Assembly (NCBI GenBank): GCA_002426275.1
Contig: DIPB01000036.1
Coordinates: 3,268 to 13,020, forward strand
From: Firmicutes bacterium UBA5499
Lineage (GTDB): Bacteria > Bacillota > DTU084
Length of the DNA stretch: 9,753 bases
Reading direction: 5' to 3'
Notes under the pieces: model-generated
The model's input: only the letters and a program-made list of their open reading frames with translations
Databases searched by the model: none
Told to the model about the DNA's origin: nothing
In this document: one piece after another, positions 1-8,000 of the stretch
Layout: each line of letters starts with the position of its first letter
How positions within the stretch are numbered: position 1 is the first letter of the stretch
Translations under genes and position numbers: made by a program

Positions 1-2
1 GG

Positions 3-10
3 AAGGAGGT
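3..10 (+). promoter_or_regulatory. Ribosome binding site of the first gene
   Basis: The sequence AAGGAGGT is a near-perfect Shine-Dalgarno match. It ends nine bases before the GTG at 20, which supports that GTG as the start codon. The promoter is not visible because the window begins here. Confidence 0.85.
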
Positions 11-19
11 TTCTGAGCG

Positions 20-1807
20 GTGGGAAGAAAAACGGTTTGTTTAACCTTGCTGTTAATAATCGTCTCCGCTGTTTGTTCCGCGGCTACAGCCACGGATTAT
101 TGGACAAGGCAGGCTTTAGCGCAGCTAGCTTATGCCGGCTTAATCCCCCAGGACGCGGTGAGCGCGGGACTGAGCCGGCTGGAAGCGGCGGAGCTGGCGG
201 CGGCAGCGATTGCAAAGGCCGACGGGCAGACATTGACAGAAGAGAATTTGCAGTCGCTTGATAGATTGCTGCTTGAATTCCAAAGCGAGCTTGCGGCTTC
301 AGAAGTGAGCTTAACAGAGCTCAGGGAGAAACTGGAGAAAGCCAAGCAAGATGTTCAAAGAAGGCGCAATAAAATCAGCCCTTGGAGCGAAGCTAAGGGG
401 TTGGTGAGCATTTCGCCAGGCGGAGGCGGCAATCCCAGAGTTTTCAATGCAGTGCGGCTAAGACCTTTGTCCCTTGACGGCAAGACGCGTTTGGGCTTTA
501 CACTCTATATGGAAAACGCGCTGGGCGGCGCCTCTGATCAAATTAGCACGATGTCTACTGATTTCTACTTTAACACAACGCTCGCCTGGGGAAGGGAAGC
601 TATTTATTTAACGTTAGGTGATTTTTGGCTTACCAATACGCCATTTACTATTTACAGTGCCTTTCGTCAGGATGATACGTGGGGGGAAGCCCGACGGGGA
701 TTTAACGGCGTCCGCATACAGACAAAGACATTGGGACTCAACTGGCAGAGCTTTCTCAGCAGAACCGCGGACGGCAATGGCTCCGGGTTCGATCGTTATC
801 TGTGTTTTAGCTCCGTCGCCATTCCTCAAAAGGACGGAGAGGCAAAGTTAAACTTACTGCGCACCTGGGATGATTTGGCTTCCAGCGGCAGGACGCAAGG
901 CGCTTTATCCAGCACGACTGTGGGTTTGTCTTTCCTCAGGCGAGGCGGACTTTGGGGGAAAAGTTATAACATTTCAGGAGAAGGAAATCTAAATTTCCTG
1001 GAGCAGGATGTTTACGATACTGCTGTGGCGACTACCGAATTCGCCGCTCGCCTGGCTGGCAGGATAAATTTTGCGCTCCCCATCGACTTTACTTATTATG
1101 CCATCAGCGATCAGTATCCGCGCGGGATAACAGCCATTCAGAGTATCGGCGCCGACTTTGTATATCAATATGAAGAAAATCCTTGGGAGCCATATTACAT
1201 CGCCAATGTGCAGCGGCTTGAATTGACAACGGGCAATTTAAAGCTGGGAAAATATCTAGAGCTTAAAGGCAAGTGGGATCGCGCGAAGGAACTTTTCCCC
1301 ACAGGCGACAGCCCCAAGAGCTTCGGCTACTTGGGAGCGGAGCTCGTGGGCAACATTGAGAAGTTTTTGCCTGCCTCTTGGGCCAGGAATCAAAAACTGC
1401 ATTTCACTGTTGGGGAATATAAAACCTACCGTCGGGAAGACGCCGATCTCCGGCAGCAGGTTCGCTCTGTGAGCTTCAGCCAGAAGGTGTTGAATAATTT
1501 GGATCTGGCTTTAGGTTATGAAGAATATGGCCTTACAGGCCGGCAAAACGCCAGCAGGCGCTCTGAGTTAGCGGAAGTGCCGTTTGCTGAGCTAACCTGG
1601 CGGCCCTTTTCCGGCAGCACGCTAACCTGGTTAGTTCAGCCAAGAAGAGAAAAGTCTGGAGAAGCCGTCGAGGAGATCTTAAAGCAAAAAGTGCGCCTGT
1701 CCAGCTCAATCGGTCCGTCCACCTGGCTGAAAGTAGGCGTTGATTTGGCTAAAACTGCCGCTCAACAGACGCAGAGCATTAATATTGAATATCGCAGTGG
1801 TTTTTAA
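20..1807 (+). CDS. SLH-like / coiled-coil outer-membrane beta-barrel protein
   Basis: A 595-residue secreted protein starting at GTG, chosen because a strong Shine-Dalgarno lies nine bases upstream. Residues 1-24 form a signal peptide (basic GRK, a hydrophobic LLLIIVSAV core, and possible cleavage after CSA or ATA). Residues 26-67 resemble one shortened SLH domain: DYW, AYAGLIP, then LSRLEAAEL, which aligns with the usual TRAEFA end; the central GYPDGTF-type part is missing. Residues 70-118 are charged and heptad-like, a probable coiled coil. The remainder has alternating polar and hydrophobic strands with many aromatics and ends in SGF, the terminal Phe typical of outer-membrane barrels. SLH, coiled coil and barrel in that order is the layout of OmpM (Negativicutes) and SomA (cyanobacteria), where the SLH part grips cell-wall polymer and the barrel sits in the outer membrane. 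A porin or glycan-binding role is inference. It starts the visible operon and is paralogous to the next gene. Confidence 0.75.
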   Translation: MGRKTVCLTLLLIIVSAVCSAATATDYWTRQALAQLAYAGLIPQDAVSAGLSRLEAAELAAAAIAKADGQTLTEENLQSLDRLLLEFQSELAASEVSLTELREKLEKAKQDVQRRRNKISPWSEAKGLVSISPGGGGNPRVFNAVRLRPLSLDGKTRLGFTLYMENALGGASDQISTMSTDFYFNTTLAWGREAIYLTLGDFWLTNTPFTIYSAFRQDDTWGEARRGFNGVRIQTKTLGLNWQSFLSRTADGNGSGFDRYLCFSSVAIPQKDGEAKLNLLRTWDDLASSGRTQGALSSTTVGLSFLRRGGLWGKSYNISGEGNLNFLEQDVYDTAVATTEFAARLAGRINFALPIDFTYYAISDQYPRGITAIQSIGADFVYQYEENPWEPYYIANVQRLELTTGNLKLGKYLELKGKWDRAKELFPTGDSPKSFGYLGAELVGNIEKFLPASWARNQKLHFTVGEYKTYRREDADLRQQVRSVSFSQKVLNNLDLALGYEEYGLTGRQNASRRSELAEVPFAELTWRPFSGSTLTWLVQPRREKSGEAVEEILKQKVRLSSSIGPSTWLKVGVDLAKTAAQQTQSINIEYRSGF

Positions 1808-1813
1808 TCAGTG

Positions 1814-1821
1814 AAGGGAGG
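1814..1821 (+). promoter_or_regulatory. Ribosome binding site that fixes the second gene's start
   Basis: AAGGGAGG ends seven bases before the ATG at 1829. It lies inside the reading frame that would begin at the GTG at 1811, so it argues for the ATG and against that GTG, which has no comparable site at the right distance. Confidence 0.8.
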
Positions 1822-1828
1822 CTGGCAA

Positions 1829-3562
1829 ATGAAAAGATTCGGCTTGCTAATTGTGATTGTGCTCTTTTCTTGTTCGGCTTTGGCCGCGGGGAACTTTCTG
1901 CCGTTTGTCCCACAAAGCCAAGGGGATGATGTTGATCTGACGCAGCTGCAGCAGCGCCTTTTCGATTCGGAGCTGGAATTGGGCAGAAGGCTGAAGGAGA
2001 TCCAAAGTCTCCGGGAGGAGCAGGCGCGATTTGACAGACAGCTCGATAGCTTTTACCTTACAGGCAAAGGTTTTGCCCAATTGAGGCGTTTCAACATCGC
2101 CGGCGAAGGCAAGACGGCGGCGAAAAACTTTTTGGGGCAGCCTTTGTGGTATGACGGAGTGGAAACTGAGGCCCAAACTCAAGGCAGCAAAGCTAACCAG
2201 CAGATGTATCTGACCATTGTGGGCAAACCCTCGGAGCAGATCGAGGTGGCCAGCAGCATAGTGCCTTCTGCGGTTTGGGGTGGCGGCAGCAAACTGCGTT
2301 TGGATAACGTGGTCATCAAGGCGAACTTCAATAATTTCAAGACGACGGCCGGCACATTTTGGGCTGAGTTTTCACCTTTGACTTTGTATTATCCCCAAGC
2401 TCAGAGCTGGTTTGAAAGCGCCTTCTATACCAGACAGCGCGCTCAGTGGGAAGAGGAACAGGGGATTGTGGGCAACAAACGCAAACTGGAAGGCTTATCT
2501 TTGGAATACGGTCTGAATAATCTCTTTTTGCAAGGCTTTATGTCCAAAGTTAAAGATAACTCGAATAATTCGCGGCACCGTTTTCTCACGGGTTACGCTG
2601 TGAATCTCACGCCTTCCGGTAAAAATCTTTTGGGAGCGAATTGGCTGAGGCTTTCAGACGATCCTGTGGGCGGCGCGGGCAGCGCCATGAACGCGGAACT
2701 TCTGGGCCTGAACTGGAATTGGAGCTTACGGCGCGACTTGAGCGCCAGCGGCGAGCTTGTGCGCAGTAAATATGACAATAGCGTCACGGAGACGGTGGCT
2801 GCGGCGGAAGATCTGGCGGCCTGGGGCGAGCTGCGTTGGGAAATGGACAAAGTTATCGTCCAGCTACGTACTTTGAAGGTCGGACCATATTATTACGCTC
2901 CCGCCGCCCAATCCCGCACTTATAATCTCTCCGATTTGACCCGCTTCGGAGCTCCGGAGAGCGTTACGGCTATGGGCGGCACTGTGGCGGATGCAAACAG
3001 AGAGGCTTTGCCTTACGGTTTGGCGACGCCCAACCGCAAAGGATATCAGCTGAGCGCTCTGTATGCGCCTGGTGGACGGCTACAGGCGGCTTTTCAGCGG
3101 ACAGATTTGCATCAGGTGCGGCCCACGGCGGAAGACGGGACGATCAGTGAGACTGCGCCCAAGTATCATTATATTGCAGACCGCATAGGCGGAAAAATTG
3201 ATTTAACCGGCATTTTACGTGTTCGTGAGCGCGCTTTTCCACAGAAAAATTTGAATTTCGTCTGTCAGCTGGAGCGGCGTTCCACAATTGCAGCCGCCTC
3301 CGCAGAGCGCTTTAAGGAAATTCTCACAGATTGGGGATTTAGCTATGAACTGAGGCCAGGCTGGAATGTCCTTTTGGGCGGAAAAAAGAAGAATTCAGAC
3401 GAGACAGAGCGCAACAGCCTCACATATGGACTGGAAGTCATCGTAAGTCCCCAGACGGCAGTCTGCGTAACCAGCAGCGCTATTGATTACCAAGATAAGA
3501 CAGACGGCAAGAACGATTATGAAGCCAAAGCGACGGAGGTTTCTTTGAAAACTTATTTTTAG
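1829..3562 (+). CDS. Outer-membrane beta-barrel protein, paralog of the upstream gene, no SLH domain
   Basis: A 577-residue secreted protein. The ATG at 1829 is preferred over the in-frame GTG at 1811 because the Shine-Dalgarno sits seven bases before it and translation then starts directly with a clean signal peptide (MKRF, a LLIVIVLF core, cleavage after ALA near residue 19). Residues about 30-75 are a heptad-like charged segment, a probable coiled coil. The rest is rich in short amphipathic strands and ends in KTYF, again with terminal Phe. It shares a recognisable block with its neighbour: GTFWAEFSPLTLYY at about residue 175 against GDFWLTNTPFTIYS at about residue 200 of the upstream protein, each followed by a Trp and a GV/GL-rich strand. 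It lacks any SLH-like segment, so it would not be wall-anchored in the same way. The two genes are 21 bases apart and surely co-transcribed. Channel, receptor or structural partner are all possible; no specific substrate can be read. Confidence 0.72.
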   Translation: MKRFGLLIVIVLFSCSALAAGNFLPFVPQSQGDDVDLTQLQQRLFDSELELGRRLKEIQSLREEQARFDRQLDSFYLTGKGFAQLRRFNIAGEGKTAAKNFLGQPLWYDGVETEAQTQGSKANQQMYLTIVGKPSEQIEVASSIVPSAVWGGGSKLRLDNVVIKANFNNFKTTAGTFWAEFSPLTLYYPQAQSWFESAFYTRQRAQWEEEQGIVGNKRKLEGLSLEYGLNNLFLQGFMSKVKDNSNNSRHRFLTGYAVNLTPSGKNLLGANWLRLSDDPVGGAGSAMNAELLGLNWNWSLRRDLSASGELVRSKYDNSVTETVAAAEDLAAWGELRWEMDKVIVQLRTLKVGPYYYAPAAQSRTYNLSDLTRFGAPESVTAMGGTVADANREALPYGLATPNRKGYQLSALYAPGGRLQAAFQRTDLHQVRPTAEDGTISETAPKYHYIADRIGGKIDLTGILRVRERAFPQKNLNFVCQLERRSTIAAASAERFKEILTDWGFSYELRPGWNVLLGGKKKNSDETERNSLTYGLEVIVSPQTAVCVTSSAIDYQDKTDGKNDYEAKATEVSLKTYF

Positions 3563-3656
3563 CATAGATTTTTAGGCGACTCCGGACCAGATGAAGACGA
3601 TTCTGGGGTGAAAAAATACTGCTAGATAATTTTTAGCGGAAGGATGTGATTGTCAG
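3563..3656. other. 94-base intergenic spacer with three copies of ATTTTTAG and a possible weak promoter
   Basis: This is the widest gap inside the operon. ATTTTTAG occurs at 3555-3562 (overlapping the upstream stop codon), 3568-3575 and 3629-3636. GATAAT at 3625-3630 resembles a -10 box, but the best -35 candidate about 18 bases upstream (TTCTGG) is poor. The next gene's probable ribosome site is GGAAGGA at 3638-3644, twelve bases from its ATG, which is long. There is no terminator-like stem followed by a T-run, so read-through is likely. An extra internal promoter is possible but unproven. Confidence 0.3.
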
Positions 3657-5045
3657 ATGCCTACTAGGAGAAATTGGCAGCTTTTCTTGGCTGTGGCGGC
3701 TGTCATCCTCATTGGTTTTGTCGCTTTTAATAATAAGGGCGAGCAGAAAGCTGCGGGAGGTCAGGACAGAGTAGTGGTAGTGATGAACGGGGGACCTACA
3801 GAAACAGATAAGGTGGCGGTCAAGAGGCTAAAAGAAGACATCGCCCGTTTTAATAAGCTTTATCCGGAGATTGAGATCCGCTGGACAGATCGCGGTTATA
3901 CTCCGGATAGCTTTACCACAAGCATGGCGGGGGGAACGGCAGAAGACATCATCAATCTTTGGGCCACAGAAGGCTACTACGTGGCAGAACGTGGCTATGC
4001 GTTGGATCTCACGGATTTCTTCGCAGACTGGCAGTATAAAGACCAAGTGAACACTGATGTGCTTACGCCGTTTATCAGAAAAGGACACATTTATGCCCTA
4101 CCCATCGACGGCTATATGATGGGTTTGCTTTACAATAAAAAGCTTTTTAAGAACGCAGGTCTCCTGGACAGCGCCGGCAATTGGCAGGTGCCGGCAGACT
4201 GGGATGAATTTGTGGCGGTCGCCAAAAAACTGACGAATAAGAAAAAAGGGATCGCGGGCTTTGGCTTTATGGGTAACGGCGCCGAGGCAGGCTGGGGATT
4301 CCTCAATTGGGTCTGGCAGGCGGGAGGAGATTTTGAGCGTGAAAAAAACGGCGCCTGGCAGGCGGTTTTCGATCAAAAAGAGGCGGTAGAAGCGCTGGAG
4401 TTTATCCAAGACTTGCGTTGGCAGCACGACGTGCTGCAAGCTACGTTTTTGGCCAAATCGCAGGAACTGTCGGCACGGTTTGCCAGCGATCAGATCGGGA
4501 TGATGTTCGGGGCGCAAGACAGGATCCCGGGTCTGGTGAATCAGTATGAGATGAAGCTGGATGATATTGGCGTAGCGCTTCTGCCCGCTGGTCCCGCGGG
4601 CCGTGCCAACCAGATGGGCGGCAACTACTACATCATTAATTCCAAGCGGCCTCGAGAAGTGCAGGAAGCGGCTTTTAAGTGGATCGCCTGGAGTTGCTTG
4701 GGCAGCATGGATCCGGAACGCATTAAAGAAAAAGGTGAAGATTATCGCAGGCAGGGACAGATCGGCGCGCTCACGGCTTTGCCTATCTTTAAAGGAGAGA
4801 TAGACAGAAAGGCCAGGGAAGCGGCCGCTCCTTATAAAGATGTGTTGGTTGATTTCCCGGAGGTCTGGAATGAAGCGGCCAAATATCTGCGGCCAGAACC
4901 GCCGTTTTTCTGTCAGCAGCTTTATTCGGAGTATCTGGGACCTGCGGTTCAAGCCGTGCTGACGAAAAAGAACGCTGATCCCCAAAAGCTCTTGGGCCGA
5001 GCTGCCCGCGGTTTCCAGGAACGATTCTTAAATAATGTCCAGTGA
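3657..5045 (+). CDS. ABC transporter extracellular solute-binding protein, family 1 (sugar type), non-lipidated
   Basis: A 462-residue protein of the SBP_bac_1 type. The family captures sugars or oligosaccharides outside the inner membrane and hands them to an ABC permease. Visible family features are the first strand RVVVVMNGGP, the helix with FNKLYPEIEIRW, TSMAGGTAEDIINLWA, the hinge stretch YALPIDGYMMGLLYNKKLF (residues 146-164), PADWDEFVAVAKKLT, WGFLNWVWQAGG and a C-terminal helical lobe. Length is normal for the family. The ATG is the only plausible start; the frame has no upstream alternative near the ribosome site. The N-terminus is MPTRRNW followed by a hydrophobic stretch to about residue 25, then GGQ-rich linker. 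There is no Cys, so the lipobox expected in Firmicutes solute-binding lipoproteins is absent, and no good signal peptidase I site is obvious; it may stay as an inner-membrane-anchored protein facing the periplasm. No permease or ATPase gene is adjacent. Its stop is 26 bases before the hydrolase, which links it to polysaccharide breakdown. Substrate unknown. Confidence 0.88.
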   Translation: MPTRRNWQLFLAVAAVILIGFVAFNNKGEQKAAGGQDRVVVVMNGGPTETDKVAVKRLKEDIARFNKLYPEIEIRWTDRGYTPDSFTTSMAGGTAEDIINLWATEGYYVAERGYALDLTDFFADWQYKDQVNTDVLTPFIRKGHIYALPIDGYMMGLLYNKKLFKNAGLLDSAGNWQVPADWDEFVAVAKKLTNKKKGIAGFGFMGNGAEAGWGFLNWVWQAGGDFEREKNGAWQAVFDQKEAVEALEFIQDLRWQHDVLQATFLAKSQELSARFASDQIGMMFGAQDRIPGLVNQYEMKLDDIGVALLPAGPAGRANQMGGNYYIINSKRPREVQEAAFKWIAWSCLGSMDPERIKEKGEDYRRQGQIGALTALPIFKGEIDRKAREAAAPYKDVLVDFPEVWNEAAKYLRPEPPFFCQQLYSEYLGPAVQAVLTKKNADPQKLLGRAARGFQERFLNNVQ

Positions 5046-5055
5046 GAAAAAAAAT

Positions 5056-5064
5056 AAAGGGGGG
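5056..5064 (+). promoter_or_regulatory. Ribosome binding site that fixes the hydrolase start
   Basis: AAAGGGGGG ends seven bases before the ATG at 5072. An in-frame GTG at 5042 overlaps the previous stop codon but has no site at a suitable distance, and starting there would put RKKIKGGIW before an otherwise normal signal peptide. The ATG is therefore preferred. Confidence 0.7.
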
Positions 5065-5071
5065 CATCTGG

Positions 5072-8000
5072 ATGCGGCCTTTTAAGATTATGGCGGCGCT
5101 TTTGATTGGCAGCTTCTGTTTTTCATTTGCCTACGCTGAAGAAGCATATCTGATTAACAATATCGTGGAGAGCTTTGAAACTGACGGTTGGGGGGGCGGA
5201 GGGACGAATTGTGGTTCACAGGTAGCGGCGAAAATAGTTGATAATCCAGTGCACGAAGGCGCGGGAAGCTTGGAATTGACATATGATTTTGTGGGCAAGA
5301 ACGAGGATATCACTTATTGTGATTATGGGAAGTACGTGCTCATCCCAGGGAAAAAAATCACTACCCTCTCCTTGTGGGTATATGGAGACGGGTCTGGGCT
5401 TCTATTCTACGTCCGACTGAATGATGGGACAGGCGAGACCATTCAGTATTCCGGAGGTAAACTGGACTGGCGAGGCTGGAGGAAGGTTAGCATTGACATC
5501 TCTAAGCCTGTCGGCCATTGGGGAGGGGACAATAACGGCGTCTTATCCGCGCCGATTAGCTTGTTTACTTTCATCATCGATGTGAAAGAAAAGGCTTATG
5601 TTGGCAGAGGCCAGATCTACATAGACGAGTTAGTGGCCGAATCGGAAATATTGGAGTCAGACAGCTTGCGCTTGGAAGTGGAAAGCGATAAAGTGGGTAA
5701 TATTTTCACAGAGGAAGACGCGATCGGCTTTCGGCTCAAGCTCGTCAATCTGAGTCCGAAAAATCGTGAGTTAGATCTTTTCTATCAGGTCAACAGCACC
5801 ACGGATCGCACGCTCGGATCCGGTAATATGCAGGTGAAGGTGGATGCGGCGGCGACGAAGACGCAAGTTTTATCGCTGGCGATCCCCGTCAATGGGAATT
5901 ACAATTTACGGCTTTATTTGATAAGCAAAGATAGGGTAATCAGGTTAGAACAAAATGTGCCGTTTAGTAGAATTGTCACTCCCGTAGCTGCGGGGGAGAA
6001 AAACCCCGTCTTCGGCGTTTGTACTCACAATATCTTGGGGGGAGGGGTTAATACTGACAAAAATAATAGCGTGGCCTCTCTCGCCGGAATCTATATGCTC
6101 AGAGATGAAATACTGTGGAAAACTGCTGAAAAAACTAAAGGTCAATTCGAAATACCTCCTAAAATGGAGTATGCTGTGAATGACGCGGTGTCAAGAGGAT
6201 TAAAGTTGCTCTTGATCCTGTGTTATGGTAATCCTCTTTACGATCAAGGGGGGCCTCCTTACACGGAAGAAGGGATTGCGGCTTTTGTCCGCTACGCCGC
6301 TTTCATGGCCGAACATTTTAAGGGAAGGGTTGATCATTTCGAGGTTTGGAATGAGTATAATCTCGACCGGTCGAAACGCCCGCCGGAGGATTACGCGAAA
6401 TTAATCAAAGCTGCGTATCCAGCCATCAAAGCGGCTAATCCTGCTGCGTTTGTCGTGGGCTGCTGTACGGCGGGAGCAAGTTTAGATTGGATTGACAGGG
6501 TGCTTGCAGCCGGAGCTTACGATTATATGGACGCAATCTCAATTCATCCTTACTGCTATCCATTGAGTCCCGACTGGGGAGGAACAGTGAAGAGCATAGA
6601 GATGACACGGGAATTGATGCTTCGTTACGGCGAGGAAAAGCCCATCTGGATCACTGAAATAGGCTGGCCAACCCATAAAGACGAACGCGGTGTTAGCGAA
6701 CTGGTCAGCGGCGCTTATGCGGTGCGCTTGTACACGCTGGGGATGGCGGCTGGGGCAGATAAGATCTTCTGGTATGACTTGCAGGATGACGGGACGGATC
6801 TGACAAATAACGAAAATAATTTCGGCCTGATTAAGACCCGGCAAGGAGTGCCTGTACCTTGGGCAGCCAAGGATAATTTCATAGCTTACAGCACTTTAAC
6901 GAAAAAGTTAGCTGATGTTCAGTTCGTTAAGGCACATGATTTTGACAATTTGAAGATCTATCAGTTCCGGAAAACAAAAGATGACAGAGATCTTCTGGTT
7001 CTCTGGACTTTACACGGTTCGCAGACCATCGGTCTTAAGTCTGAAGGCACGCTGGCCACCGATTTATTCGGCAACTCTTTCAATCTCAGCGCCACAGCGG
7101 GCGTGATCACGCTCACTGTCTCGCCGGAGCCAATTTACTTGGAAGGAAATTTTGACGAACTGCAGCTGACTTCACCTGGCTTCGATTTGGGAAGTCAAAC
7201 GTTGTCTTTGCTGGCTGGCGAGACCGGCAAGATTAAAGTAACGCTTCCCAAAGACTGCGCTCTATCCGGTAACTTTTTGGCGGATCTGCCTTCAAATTGG
7301 CGTCTTCTGGGTGAGACAGCGTTTTCCGCTGAAAACCGGACTGTTGAGCTGGAAGTGAGCTCCCCAGGACAGACGGTTTTGGATAATTATAAGCTTCATT
7401 TATATCCGGTGAGCGGACAGCAAGTGTTGGCTAAGCTGTCTGTGGATATTCAATTGGTCGATCCCATTGGTTTAACTGTTTCTCCAGAACTTGTGGATAG
7501 GAGCGAGTGGAAGAAGTGGAGCTTAGCGCTTCTTTTGACCAATAACTCTTCCACTCAGACCTTGGACGGTACGATTACGCTGCGCGAGCCGCTGTCATGG
7601 GCCGGCAAGCTAAAACCCATCGCATTTGCCGGACTGCAGCCCGGACAGACTCGTAAGATTGTTGTTCCCATTCCTCAGGAGATCGAATGTTCAGCGGCTT
7701 TAACGTTCGCCGTTAGCTTGACTCAGGGATATAACGAACTCTTCAGTACTACGACCAGCTTCCTGGCCGCGGTAAAGACCGAGCGGCAGATTAAGCTTGA
7801 CGGCGATCTTTCAGAATGGCAGGATGCGATGCCATTTGCCTTGAATCAAGCCTGGCAGGTGAAAGAGATTAAAGACTGGGGCGGCACGGACGATCTAAGC
7901 GGCAAGGGCTATTTGAAATGGGATCGGGATTATCTTTACCTGTCGCTTGACGTGACAGATAATGTTCACAGGCAAGATGATTTAGGAAGCGCTACCTGGA

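Noticed and set aside
1811..1828. GTG at 1811 as the start of the second barrel gene
   Set aside because: The Shine-Dalgarno lies downstream of this GTG and seven bases before the ATG at 1829, and the extra residues would precede a normal signal peptide.
3587..3606. Inverted repeat CCAGA / TCTGG after the second barrel gene as a terminator
   Set aside because: The stem is only five base pairs with a ten-base loop and no T-run follows.
4098..4985. Long minus-strand open frame of 295 codons opposite the solute-binding protein gene
   Set aside because: It lies wholly antisense to a gene with clear family motifs, has no ribosome site or signal for a gene, and its translation resembles no family I know. 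It is a shadow of the real gene's codon use.
5042..5071. GTG at 5042 as the start of the hydrolase gene
   Set aside because: It overlaps the previous stop codon and lacks its own ribosome site, while the ATG at 5072 has one at ideal spacing and begins a normal signal peptide.
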